Positions 5,592-12,954 of a stretch of 13,686 bases of DNA are shown in pieces (the stretch's first letter is position 1; every line of letters starts with the position of its first letter). Source of the DNA: Patescibacteria group bacterium (lineage in GTDB: Bacteria > Patescibacteriota > Microgenomatia > UBA1400 > PJMF01); assembly GCA_018813375.1 (NCBI GenBank), contig JAHJBU010000082.1, positions 1-13,686 on the forward strand, read 5' to 3'. The position numbers were made by a program, and so were the translations under genes. The notes below the pieces were generated by a model. That model searched no databases. It was not told the DNA's origin and saw only the letters and a list, made by a program, of their open reading frames with translations.

Positions 5592-5968
5592 AACAGTCAG
5601 AATCTCAAGACCAAACTCAGTTTGCGCTAGAAGGTCCTCTTTATGAGCAGCCTGTGGCCAAACAGCAACCTTTAGCCTCTGAACTTACTGATAAAAAATC
5701 TCTAGATAAAAATAAGTGGAAAAAGATTGTTTTTTTTAGTTTAGGATTTTTCTTAGTGCTAATTATTTTAAGTATACTTTGGGTTTGGTCACGACCAGAT
5801 AGTCCTAGTGATGGAAATGTTTTGATTAAAGATGAGCCAATTGATAAAATTATTTCTGGTCCATTGGAGCAACGAGTTTATGAGTTATCTCAGGAGTTGG
5901 AGTTAGCTGACCCTAATCATGAAAAACTCCCATTCCCCCCAGTAGATATGAGAATTAGTTTTGACTAG
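5588..5968 (+). CDS. Single-pass membrane protein, unknown function
   Basis: A 126-residue protein with a polar, Gln-rich N-terminal region (1-43), positively charged residues KNKWKK (41-46), one membrane helix (47-67), and a short outer segment of about 60 residues, part of it helical (93-107), ending in a Pro-rich tail (KLPFPPVDMRISFD). The charge distribution suggests the N-terminus is inside. It is translationally coupled to the exported coiled-coil gene and may anchor that protein. Family not recognised. It is the last plus-strand gene before a convergent minus-strand gene; the 7-bp gap holds no clear terminator. Confidence 0.7.
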   Translation: MKQSESQDQTQFALEGPLYEQPVAKQQPLASELTDKKSLDKNKWKKIVFFSLGFFLVLIILSILWVWSRPDSPSDGNVLIKDEPIDKIISGPLEQRVYELSQELELADPNHEKLPFPPVDMRISFD

Positions 5969-5975
5969 TAGCTAC

Positions 5976-6845
5976 TTATTTTTTTAGTATTAAAAAGTTT
6001 TTTTTCTGAGTCAAGAAAACGTAGATTAAGATTATCCAGAAAGATAGGGTAAACATTGGTAGTTGAATTTGAGGATAAATCCAAGCTGTGACTTGATTGA
6101 TAGTTTCTGCTACTACTGTTAAGTGTAGTGAGAGTTGGTAAGTTTTTTTAAAGTTTAGATTAATTTGATTTAATTTAAAAAATAAAAATAAAAAGATGGA
6201 TTCGATTAATCCCATCCACAGCATGATTAGTAAAATTAGCAATGGCATTGCCAGATAATTAATTTGCTTAGTTAAACTCAATAGGTTTATGAAGAATGCT
6301 TTAATTTGATCTAGGTAATTGGGTAGAGATTCTTTTGTAAGAGGGGTAGTGGCAGTATCTGTTGGCAGGAGCTCTGATAGTGGTGCTTGAGTCCAGGAGT
6401 CCTGTAAATTGTTAATAAAGAGCTCTTTCGGGGTGATAATGATTAAGCTTTCGTGTTCAAATCTATCTTTAAATTGATTGATTTCAAGCTTATCTGGTGA
6501 GATGTAAGCTAGCAGAGTTGGAAATTGAGAGTCGATTTCAAAGTTTTTTGGGTATGAAATTTCTAAAATTTCAGCAGGGATTATTTCTAATTCTTTTCCA
6601 GTCCAGGTAATCTTTAAATTTTCTGGATAGTTTTTTTCTAGTTGCTCTAAAGTTATTAAAGCTTGGTCTTGTAGATTAGGGATGAAGCGTTGATTAATTC
6701 TAGTAGCCCAAGAAATTCCCAATAAGATCATGCTTAGTAGAAAAAATCTTAAGCTTAGCCAAAAAGGTGCTTTAATAATTTTTAAATAGTAAGCAGATGA
6801 GGAGAAAGAGTTTTTTAAAATGTGCCAATAGGTTTTAGGTCGCAT
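5976..6845 (-). CDS. DUF1189-like membrane protein
   Basis: A 289-residue protein with an N-terminal amphipathic region, one membrane helix (about 29-47), an extracytoplasmic domain of roughly 145 residues (50-195), and a C-terminal membrane part with helices near 197-225 and 266-280 and a further weakly hydrophobic stretch between. This order, and the PKTYWHILKNSFSSSAYY start, resemble the DUF1189 family known mainly from Firmicutes, whose function is unknown. No catalytic residues are evident. The ATG at 6845-6843 sits 8 nt after a TATACT -10 box, which points to a leaderless mRNA. It is divergent from frr and convergent with the surface block. Confidence 0.55.
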   Translation of the reverse strand: MRPKTYWHILKNSFSSSAYYLKIIKAPFWLSLRFFLLSMILLGISWATRINQRFIPNLQDQALITLEQLEKNYPENLKITWTGKELEIIPAEILEISYPKNFEIDSQFPTLLAYISPDKLEINQFKDRFEHESLIIITPKELFINNLQDSWTQAPLSELLPTDTATTPLTKESLPNYLDQIKAFFINLLSLTKQINYLAMPLLILLIMLWMGLIESIFLFLFFKLNQINLNFKKTYQLSLHLTVVAETINQVTAWIYPQIQLPMFTLSFWIILIYVFLTQKKNFLILKK

Positions 6846-6848
6846 ACT

Positions 6849-6875
6849 TTGTTAGTATACAAAATAGAGTATAAT
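6849..6875 (+). promoter_or_regulatory. frr promoter (leaderless)
   Basis: A perfect TATAAT (6870-6875) ends 8 nt before the ATG at 6884, so transcription should begin at or within a few bases of the start codon. The -35 is weak: TTGTTA (6849-6854, 15-bp spacer) or neighbouring T-rich hexamers. The box excludes the upstream in-frame GTG (6878) as a start, because it lies before the expected transcription start. Confidence 0.7.
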
Positions 6876-6882
6876 CTGTGCA
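6854..6882 (-). promoter_or_regulatory. Divergent promoter of the DUF1189-like gene (leaderless)
   Basis: On the minus strand, TGCACA (6882-6877, four of six -35 bases) is followed by a 17-bp spacer and TATACT (6859-6854, five of six -10 bases). The ATG at 6845 begins 8 nt after the -10. It interlocks with the frr promoter: the two -10 boxes are 10 bp apart on opposite strands. Confidence 0.6.
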
Positions 6883-6883
6883 T

Positions 6884-7438
6884 ATGACTTTTCAATCCTC
6901 TATTTTTAAAGACTTAGCTACTAAAGCTATTAATCATGTGTCAAAAGACTTATCTACACTAAGAACAGGCAGGGCTTCAGTACAAATGCTTGATTCAATT
7001 ATAGTGCAAGCCTATGGAAGTGGTATGAAGATTAATGAACTAGCTAATATTTCAGCACCTGATGCTAATTTATTAATGATTAAGCCCTGGGATACTTCTA
7101 TTATTGATTTAATTGAAAAAGCTATTGCTACCTCTGGTCTAAATTTTAATCCAGTAGTTGACGGAGATGTGATTAGGATTCAGGTTTCTCCTTTGACTGA
7201 AGAAAGACGCAAAGAGATGGTTAAATTATTGCATCAAAAAATTGAAAGTGGTCGAGTAATGTTACGATCTGTTAGAACAGATGTAAAGCAAGATATTGAG
7301 AAACAAGCTGGCGAAACTAATGTAAGTGAAGACGATATTCACAATGATATTAAAGAACTAGATAAAATGACTCAAGAATACATGAATCAACTAGATGAAA
7401 TGTCTAAAAATAAAGAAAACGAGTTAATGACGATTTAA
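6884..7438 (+). CDS. frr: Ribosome recycling factor
   Basis: With EF-G, RRF splits the post-termination ribosome in the cytoplasm so that it can be reused. From ATG 6884 the protein is 184 residues, essentially the usual family length. It carries the expected segments: LSTLRTGRAS near the N-terminus, the domain II region with LANISAPDANLLMIKPWD, SPLTEERRKEMVK, and the long C-terminal helix with the Arg-rich SGRVMLRSVRTDVK. An in-frame GTG at 6878 would add two residues but lies between the -10 box and the expected transcription start, so ATG 6884 is chosen. The usual tsf-pyrH neighbours are absent; frr has its own promoter and is followed after 9 nt by rseP. Confidence 0.97.
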   Translation: MTFQSSIFKDLATKAINHVSKDLSTLRTGRASVQMLDSIIVQAYGSGMKINELANISAPDANLLMIKPWDTSIIDLIEKAIATSGLNFNPVVDGDVIRIQVSPLTEERRKEMVKLLHQKIESGRVMLRSVRTDVKQDIEKQAGETNVSEDDIHNDIKELDKMTQEYMNQLDEMSKNKENELMTI

Positions 7439-7447
7439 AATTTCCTT

Positions 7448-8536
7448 ATGTCGATTATCATTTTCATTTTAATTTTGTCTGTGTTGGTCATTATTCATGA
7501 ACTAGGACATTTTTTTGCAGCTAAAAAATCTGGAATGAAGGTAGAAGAATTTGGTTTAGGCTATCCTCCTAGGGCTACTAAGCTTTTTAAATGGCAAGGA
7601 ACAACCTTTTCTTTAAACTGGATTCCCTTTGGAGGCTTTGTCAGGATAGAAGGTGAAGAGGAAAATAGTGGAGCTTTCCATAAGTTTTCTATCAATAAAC
7701 GCCTTGGAGTGGTTTTAGCTGGAGCTATTGTTAATTTTATTTTTGGAGTGATGGCGTTTTCTTTAGTATTTTCAATTTCAGGGATTCCGACTCGTTTAGA
7801 GCAACCTCGCTTAGCTGAAATTTCTCCTGATTCTCCAGCTGCCAAAGCTGGTATTCCTGTTAATGTAAATATTTTGGGCTTGAGAGTAAATGATGAGTTT
7901 GTCGAAACAAAAACCATTCAAGATGTAATTAATGAAATCACTTTAAGACATGGAGAAACCGTTACTATTGTAACTAGTGGCAACTGCTATCAATTAGAGT
8001 GCGAAGAGATATCTCAAGAATTTTCAGCTTATTTGCGCAAACCAGAAGAAACCCCTGATAATCAAGGGTCACTTGGGATAATGTTCCAGCAAACAGTTTT
8101 TTTGCATTATCCTTGGTATGAAATGCCTTTTAGAGGTACTTGGTATGGGTTAGTTCAAGCTTTTTGGCTGGGAGGAGTGATTTTACAGAGTTTGGGAGAT
8201 TTATTTTTAAATATGGTGAATTTGGGGCAAGTTCCACAAGAAATTGCTGGTCCAATTGGAATTGTGCATCAGGCTAGTAGTCAGGGTATCTTTTCACAAG
8301 GCTTTTTAGCACTACTGAGTTTTAGCGGGATGTTATCAGTTAATTTAGCCGTCTTAAATATTTTACCCATTCCAGCACTAGACGGAGGACGAGCAGTTTT
8401 TATCTTAATTGAAAAAATAACTGGTAGAAAAAAAATAGAAAAAATAGAAAATTATGCTAATTATGCAGGATATATCTTATTGCTGAGTTTATTGATTTTG
8501 GTTACTATTAGAGATGTAGTTAGAATTTTTAATTAA
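7448..8536 (+). CDS. rseP: RseP-type site-2 membrane metalloprotease (M50)
   Basis: A 362-residue intramembrane zinc protease that cuts transmembrane segments of regulators or leftover signal peptides. The first membrane helix carries the zinc site HELGH (17-21). The segment FGLGYPPRATKLFKW and the GGFVRIEGEEE loop (about 35-72) are typical. A PDZ domain lies at about 120-178 (AEISPDSPAAKAGI). The C-terminal motif NILPIPALDGG (304-314) supplies the Asp zinc ligand (Asp312). At least three further membrane helices lie at about 88-110, 285-305 and 340-356. No anti-sigma factor or sigma factor is nearby, so its substrate is unknown. It follows frr by 9 nt without an obvious Shine-Dalgarno and is probably co-transcribed with it. 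Confidence 0.95.
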   Translation: MSIIIFILILSVLVIIHELGHFFAAKKSGMKVEEFGLGYPPRATKLFKWQGTTFSLNWIPFGGFVRIEGEEENSGAFHKFSINKRLGVVLAGAIVNFIFGVMAFSLVFSISGIPTRLEQPRLAEISPDSPAAKAGIPVNVNILGLRVNDEFVETKTIQDVINEITLRHGETVTIVTSGNCYQLECEEISQEFSAYLRKPEETPDNQGSLGIMFQQTVFLHYPWYEMPFRGTWYGLVQAFWLGGVILQSLGDLFLNMVNLGQVPQEIAGPIGIVHQASSQGIFSQGFLALLSFSGMLSVNLAVLNILPIPALDGGRAVFILIEKITGRKKIEKIENYANYAGYILLLSLLILVTIRDVVRIFN

Positions 8537-8537
8537 T

Positions 8538-8753
8538 ATGGCTATTAGAAGAACAAAAAGAAATCGTATTAAAGCTCAATCTCAACGAGTGAGTGCGAGA
8601 AAAAATAGTAGTAATAGTCAAAAGTTGACTAAGATTAAAGCAGTTGATTTAACGCATGGCGATACAAAGTTAATTATTAAGGATCTAAAAAAAACTTTGG
8701 TTGCCTCAGTGATAGTAGCTGGGGTTCTAGTTGCGTTATATATTAAGCTTTGA
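8538..8753 (+). CDS. Tiny basic, tail-anchored membrane protein
   Basis: A 71-residue protein that is strongly basic at the N-terminus (AIRRTKRNRIKAQSQRVSARKN, residues 2-23) and has one C-terminal hydrophobic helix (about 53-69). It begins one base after the rseP stop, so it is almost certainly co-transcribed and possibly coupled to rseP. The basic part could bind nucleic acid, ribosomes or acidic lipids; nothing in the sequence decides. The tail-anchored layout resembles small membrane inserts or protease partners, but no family is recognised. The clean start and abutting position support it as a real gene. Confidence 0.68.
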   Translation: MAIRRTKRNRIKAQSQRVSARKNSSNSQKLTKIKAVDLTHGDTKLIIKDLKKTLVASVIVAGVLVALYIKL

Positions 8754-8789
8754 TACAACATGTAGCATTGTTAAAAAAGGAAATATTAT

Positions 8790-9986
8790 ATGAAAAAATC
8801 TTCTCTACTGCTTGTTTTGAGTTTATACATTATTAGCTCATTGGTTTCATTTGGGCTTTTTAGCTATTTTGGAGCAAAAGCTGGAAATGCTACTGTGGTG
8901 GTAGGAGATGTTCCGCAAGAGGATAACGGAACTTTACTAAGTCAATTATTGGACATTGATCCAAATGAAAAAAAAGACCAAGCTTGTCCTTTAACTGGTA
9001 AATACTATACCAACACTGAGCGAAAAGCCTGGGAAAAAAAACGACCCTTGGCAGTGATGATTGAAAATCACCCTGAGTCTCGCCCCCAATCTGGTCTTTC
9101 TGATGCAGACATAGTTTTTGAAGCCATTGCAGAGGGTGGAGTAACTCGTTTTATGGGTATGTTTTATTGTGAGGTACAAAGGTTTGATACTACATTAGCA
9201 CCAATTCGTTCAGCTAGATCTTACTTTGTTGATTGGGCATCTGGCTTTAATCAGCCACTTTATGTCCATGTAGGTGGTGCTAATTTACCCGGTCCAGCTG
9301 ATGCCTTGGGTCAGTTATCTGATTATGGTTGGGTGGGAGAAAATGATCTTAACCAATTTTCTATTGGCTATCCTACTTTTGTGCGGGATTATAACCGGCT
9401 GGAAGGTCTGGAAATTGCAACCGAACACACCATGGTGACTAGTACTGAAAAACTGTGGGATGTGGGTGAAAAGAGAGAATGGACAAATCTTTCTCCAGAA
9501 AGAAAAGTTAGGAGTAAGGTTGTGGGCGGAGAAGATTGGCAAGAAGATTTTAAAACCTGGAAATATCAAGATAGCCAGCCTGAGGCAGGTGCTGTGACAA
9601 AAATTTCTTATGATTTTTGGAGTGATTATAGTGATTATTCTTTAGAGTGGGAGTACGAAGCCCAGAGTAATAGTTATAAGCGTAATATGGCTGGTGAATC
9701 TCATATTGATTTAAATAATAACGAGCAAATTAAAGCTAGTAACGTGATTGTATTGCTTACCACACAAAAAGGTCCAATTGATGAGAAGAAACATATACTT
9801 TATGGAACAACTGGGACTGGGGATGTTTTAATATTTAAAAATGGCGAGGTTGTAGAGGCTACCTGGAAAAAGAAAACTCGTACTGATGAGCTTCAATTCA
9901 TAGACAATCGTGGCAATCAGGTGCCTCTTGCCAGAGGTTTGACTTGGATTTCTGTAGTAAGTAATGCAACTAAGGTAGATTATTAG
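8790..9986 (+). CDS. YerB-like DUF3048 extracytoplasmic protein
   Basis: A 398-residue protein with an N-terminal membrane anchor (about 5-28) and a large outer region. Family features include CPLTGK (66-71, where relatives often have NPLTG), RPLAVMIENHPESRPQSGL (85-103), DADIVFEAIAEGGVTRFMGMF (105-125) and PIRSARSYFVDWA (138-150), all typical of DUF3048/YerB. YerB of Bacillus is a lipoprotein of unknown function. Here no Cys lipobox follows the hydrophobic segment, so it is more likely anchored by the uncleaved helix. AAGGA at 8777-8781 stands 8 nt before the ATG and supports the start. A 36-bp gap separates it from the upstream gene; a weak promoter there (TTGCGT-17-TACAAC at 8731-8759) is possible. 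Confidence 0.88.
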   Translation: MKKSSLLLVLSLYIISSLVSFGLFSYFGAKAGNATVVVGDVPQEDNGTLLSQLLDIDPNEKKDQACPLTGKYYTNTERKAWEKKRPLAVMIENHPESRPQSGLSDADIVFEAIAEGGVTRFMGMFYCEVQRFDTTLAPIRSARSYFVDWASGFNQPLYVHVGGANLPGPADALGQLSDYGWVGENDLNQFSIGYPTFVRDYNRLEGLEIATEHTMVTSTEKLWDVGEKREWTNLSPERKVRSKVVGGEDWQEDFKTWKYQDSQPEAGAVTKISYDFWSDYSDYSLEWEYEAQSNSYKRNMAGESHIDLNNNEQIKASNVIVLLTTQKGPIDEKKHILYGTTGTGDVLIFKNGEVVEATWKKKTRTDELQFIDNRGNQVPLARGLTWISVVSNATKVDY

Positions 9987-10004
9987 TTTTACTGCTGTTT
10001 CTGC

Positions 10005-10033
10005 TTGAAACATTACCGCACCTCACCTACAAT
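10005..10033 (+). promoter_or_regulatory. Promoter of the winged-helix regulator gene
   Basis: TTGAAA (10005-10010, five of six -35 bases), a 17-bp spacer and TACAAT (10028-10033, five of six -10 bases) form a good sigma-70-type promoter. Transcription would start near 10040, giving a leader of about 27 nt that contains an AGGA ribosome binding site. It marks a new transcription unit, probably including secD-secF. Confidence 0.75.
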
Positions 10034-10056
10034 TTGAGTACAGATTGTTTAAAGTT

Positions 10057-10060
10057 AGGA
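10057..10060 (+). promoter_or_regulatory. Shine-Dalgarno deciding the regulator start
   Basis: AGGA stands 6 nt before ATG 10067. Together with the promoter at 10005-10033 it rules out the longer reading from TTG 10034, which begins directly after the -10 box, before the expected transcription start. Confidence 0.7.
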
Positions 10061-10066
10061 ATAACT

Positions 10067-10669
10067 ATGACTTCACTACAAGATTTTATGATTTCTCGAG
10101 TTCGAGTGAAGATGTTTGAGTTATTTTTTACTAATCCAGGCGAGATGTACTACGTAAGGCAAATCACCAGGAAAATCAAAGAAGAAATTAACGCTGTCAG
10201 ACGAGAGCTGGATAAAATGCTTGGCTATGGGTTGCTAAGAAGCGAACAGCGTGGCAATCGACTTTACTATTATCTTAATAAACGCTATTTGTATTTTCAA
10301 GAAATCCATCAAATGGTGACTAAAAACACCGGTTTAGGGAAAAAAATTAGAAAATTACGACGAAAACTAGGTACATTAGAGTTTGTGATGTTTTCTGGCC
10401 GGTTTGTTAGAGGTTTGGCTCCTCGTCAAAATGAGGTTGATGTTTTAGTTATTGGAGACGTTGTTTTACCAGAGTTAGAGGCTTTAATTAAAGAAGAAGA
10501 GAGTCGTTTGGAACGAGAGGTTAGGGTAGCAGTTTTTGAAAAAAAAGAATTTGATTTTAGAAAAACCCGTCGCGATCCATTCATCATGGATGTTTTATTT
10601 AGTAGTCGGGTGATGGTGATTGGCAATGAAGATGAGTTTGTTGATAGACAAATTCTTGGTTTAGCCTAA
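10067..10669 (+). CDS. Winged-helix regulator with nucleotidyltransferase-like domain
   Basis: A 200-residue protein. Residues about 8-72 form a winged-helix DNA-binding domain (FELFFTNPGEMYYVRQIT, then NAVRRELDKMLGYGLLRSE, then a wing RGNRLYYYL). After a basic linker (91-101), residues about 104-165 resemble a minimal nucleotidyltransferase (MNT) domain: VMFSGRFVRG (107-116), where active enzymes have G-S-x-A-R-G, and NEVDVLVIGD (122-131), where they have D-x-D. The GS pair and the first Asp are missing, so catalysis is doubtful and a sensory or structural role is likelier. The C-terminal part (RRDPFIMDVLF...VMVIGNEDEF) is conserved in style with similar archaeal and CPR proteins. It may autoregulate or control secD-secF, which starts 21 bp downstream; targets are unknown. 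Confidence 0.72.
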   Translation: MTSLQDFMISRVRVKMFELFFTNPGEMYYVRQITRKIKEEINAVRRELDKMLGYGLLRSEQRGNRLYYYLNKRYLYFQEIHQMVTKNTGLGKKIRKLRRKLGTLEFVMFSGRFVRGLAPRQNEVDVLVIGDVVLPELEALIKEEESRLEREVRVAVFEKKEFDFRKTRRDPFIMDVLFSSRVMVIGNEDEFVDRQILGLA

Positions 10670-10690
10670 ACATAAAATAAGATAATAAAT

Positions 10691-12064
10691 ATGTCGCACA
10701 ACCTGAGAATTTTTTTGTTTATTATAGTTTTAACTGTGATTTCTTTGTATATTTCTTTACCCAGCAATATACCCATTCATCTCAGTTTGTTTGGTAAGCA
10801 AATTAATCAAGAGATTTTAGTGCCATCTTTTGATGTGACTATTTTTGGGAAGAGAATTCAAAAAGAATTTAAACTAAAAAAAGGTTTGGATATTCAAGGT
10901 GGGATGCAAGTAGTTTTAAAAGCAAAGATGAATGAAATTGCTGCTGAAGATAGAGAGACAGCAATTGAGAGCGCAAAGGAAGTCATTTTAAGGCGTGTTG
11001 ATCTTTATGGGATTAATGAGCCTTCTGTGATTACTTCTAAAATGGGAGAAGAGTATCGTTTATTAATAGATCTACCGGGAGTTAGTGATCCCAATCAAGC
11101 CCTGCAGTTAGTGGGCACAACAGCTCAGCTAGATTTCCGTTTACAAAACCTTGACTTAGCTACCCCAGAAGCTACTTATTCAGCTATAGCTTTTTTTAAT
11201 CAATTTGAACGAACCAATCTGACTGGAAAGCAATTAAAAAGAGCTTTAGTTCAATTTGATCCTCAAACTAATGAACCAGTAATTGCGCTTGAGTTTGATG
11301 ATGAAGGTAGAAAATTATTTGGAGAGTTAACAAAGCAAAATGTTGGTAAGGTTTTAGCAATATTTTTAGATGATATGCCCATTGCTATGCCTAAAATTAA
11401 CTCGGCTATTTTAGATGGTAGAGCGATTATGACCGGTGGTTTTGATCTAGAAGAAGCTAAGCAGACTGCAATTCAGCTTAATGCTGGAGCCCTACCAATA
11501 CCAATTGAGATTATTGAACAGCGTCAATTGGGAGCAAGTCTAGGCCAAGCTGCAGTAGAAAAAAGTGTTATCGCTGGATTAATTGGTATTGGCTTGGTGA
11601 TGATTTTTATGATTTTGCTTTATGGCTGGAAGGGATTAATTGCAGATTTAGCTCTATTAGTTTACGGAATTCTAACTATTGCAGTTTATAAAGTTATTGG
11701 AGTTACCCTAACTCTTCCTGGTATTGCAGGGATGCTATTAACCATTGGAATGGCAGTTGACGCCAATATTTTAATTTTTGAGAGAATGAAAGAAGAATTG
11801 CGCTTAGGCAAACCATGGAAAAGAGCTATGGAGTTAGGTTTTGGTCGGGCTTGGGATAGCATTAAGGATGCTAATATTGCTACCATTATGACTGCCTTAG
11901 TATTAATTAACCCACTTGATTTTAGCTTTTTAAATACTAGTGGTATGGTAAAAGGTTTTGGCGTGACTTTGTTTATCGGGGTGTTGTTGGGTCTTTTTAC
12001 TGGCGTAGTAGTTACCAGAACACTCATGAGGGTATTTTTAAAAGATCCAGGAGGTAGCAAATGA
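10691..12064 (+). CDS. secD: Protein translocase subunit SecD
   Basis: SecD works with SecF and SecYEG, using the proton-motive force to pull exported proteins out of the translocon. This 457-residue version is shorter than E. coli SecD (615) and similar to compact Gram-positive or CPR forms. It has an N-terminal membrane helix (6-24), the P1 start KKGLDIQGGMQVVL (63-76), the base and head region (about 85-275, with VGTTAQLDFRL at 141-151), and five C-terminal membrane helices (about 292-450). The conserved TIGMAVDANILIFER (351-365) contains Asp357, equivalent to the essential proton-relay Asp of the family. No Shine-Dalgarno is visible. It overlaps secF by 4 nt. The yajC gene often found upstream is absent. 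Confidence 0.97.
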   Translation: MSHNLRIFLFIIVLTVISLYISLPSNIPIHLSLFGKQINQEILVPSFDVTIFGKRIQKEFKLKKGLDIQGGMQVVLKAKMNEIAAEDRETAIESAKEVILRRVDLYGINEPSVITSKMGEEYRLLIDLPGVSDPNQALQLVGTTAQLDFRLQNLDLATPEATYSAIAFFNQFERTNLTGKQLKRALVQFDPQTNEPVIALEFDDEGRKLFGELTKQNVGKVLAIFLDDMPIAMPKINSAILDGRAIMTGGFDLEEAKQTAIQLNAGALPIPIEIIEQRQLGASLGQAAVEKSVIAGLIGIGLVMIFMILLYGWKGLIADLALLVYGILTIAVYKVIGVTLTLPGIAGMLLTIGMAVDANILIFERMKEELRLGKPWKRAMELGFGRAWDSIKDANIATIMTALVLINPLDFSFLNTSGMVKGFGVTLFIGVLLGLFTGVVVTRTLMRVFLKDPGGSK

Positions 12065-12954
12065 ATTTTATGAAATGGCGCTGGTTATATTTTGCTATCT
12101 CGTTAGTGGTAATTATTCCTGGAATGGTGTCATTGATTTTATTTGGAATGAAGCCAGCGATTGATTTTACAGGTGGAAGTTTGTTGGAAGTTAGGTTTAA
12201 TCAGATTAGTGAAAAATCTAGTCTTAGTTACTCTAGCCTAAAAGACAAGCTGAGTGAAATTTATGAGCTAGATGCGATACAACAATCTGGAGAAAATCAG
12301 ATTATTTTACGAGGTAAACATTTAAACAATGAGCAAAAGAATTTGATTCTAGAAATTTTAAGTGATAATTATGGATCAATAGAGGAAAGACGATTTGAGG
12401 CCGTTGGGCCGTCACTTGGCAGGGAATTGTTGACTAAAACTTTGATTGGGGTAGTAATAGCGGCTGGATTAATCATGATCTATGTTTGGATTCAGTTTAA
12501 TGAATTAAAGTATGGCGTGAGTGCGATTTTAGCCATGCTCCATGACTCAATGGTTTTACTGGGAGTGTTTAGTTTGCTGGGTTATTTTTATGGGATTGAA
12601 GTGGATATATTATTTGTGACTGCTTTATTAACTACTCTATCATTTTCTGTTCACGATACGATTGTTGTTTATGATCGGATTAGAGAATTACGTGGTAAAT
12701 ACTCTAAATATTCTTTAGTTTCATTAATAAATACTGCTGTGACTGAAACTTTGAGCCGTTCAATTAATAATTCAGTTACTATCATCATTATGTTGGCTGC
12801 ATTAGCTATGTTGGGTGGTGAGACGATTCGTTGGTTTGCTGTAGCTTTATTAATTGGTGCTGTCACTGGTACATATTCTTCTACTTTTACCGCTGCACCG
12901 CTTTTATTATTGTGGGAGGATGTGGCAAAATTTATTAAACAAAAAAGAAAATAA
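12061..12954 (+). CDS. secF: Protein translocase subunit SecF
   Basis: The partner of SecD in post-translocation pulling of secreted proteins. The 297-residue protein has an N-terminal membrane helix (8-28), the family motif DFTGGSLLEVRF (35-46), a small outer P1-like domain (about 47-120), VGPSLGREL (115-123), and five C-terminal membrane helices (about 126-287). Asp162 in MLHDSM and Asp199 in SFSVHDTIVVYDRIREL (194-210) are the conserved polar positions. AGGAGG (12049-12054) stands 6 nt before the ATG, inside the end of secD, and the ATGA overlap gives translational coupling so the two subunits are made in step. Its TAA stop is directly adjacent to the stop of the convergent cca gene. Confidence 0.97.
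   Translation: MNFMKWRWLYFAISLVVIIPGMVSLILFGMKPAIDFTGGSLLEVRFNQISEKSSLSYSSLKDKLSEIYELDAIQQSGENQIILRGKHLNNEQKNLILEILSDNYGSIEERRFEAVGPSLGRELLTKTLIGVVIAAGLIMIYVWIQFNELKYGVSAILAMLHDSMVLLGVFSLLGYFYGIEVDILFVTALLTTLSFSVHDTIVVYDRIRELRGKYSKYSLVSLINTAVTETLSRSINNSVTIIIMLAALAMLGGETIRWFAVALLIGAVTGTYSSTFTAAPLLLLWEDVAKFIKQKRK

Noticed and set aside
5961..5990. Bidirectional terminator between the convergent genes at 5968/5976
   Set aside because: AGTAGCTACT is a palindrome followed by T7, but with almost no loop the stem would be about 3 bp; not convincing.
6878..6880. GTG as the start of frr
   Set aside because: It lies between the TATAAT box and the expected transcription start; ATG 6884 gives the usual RRF length.
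7561..7917. Long minus-strand open frame inside rseP, and similar antisense frames in secD, secF and the methyltransferase
   Set aside because: They lie wholly within well-identified genes, show no family motifs and no start signals, and look like antisense shadows.
10034..10036. TTG as the start of the winged-helix gene
   Set aside because: It directly follows a TACAAT -10 box, before the expected transcription start; ATG 10067 has an AGGA site 6 nt upstream.
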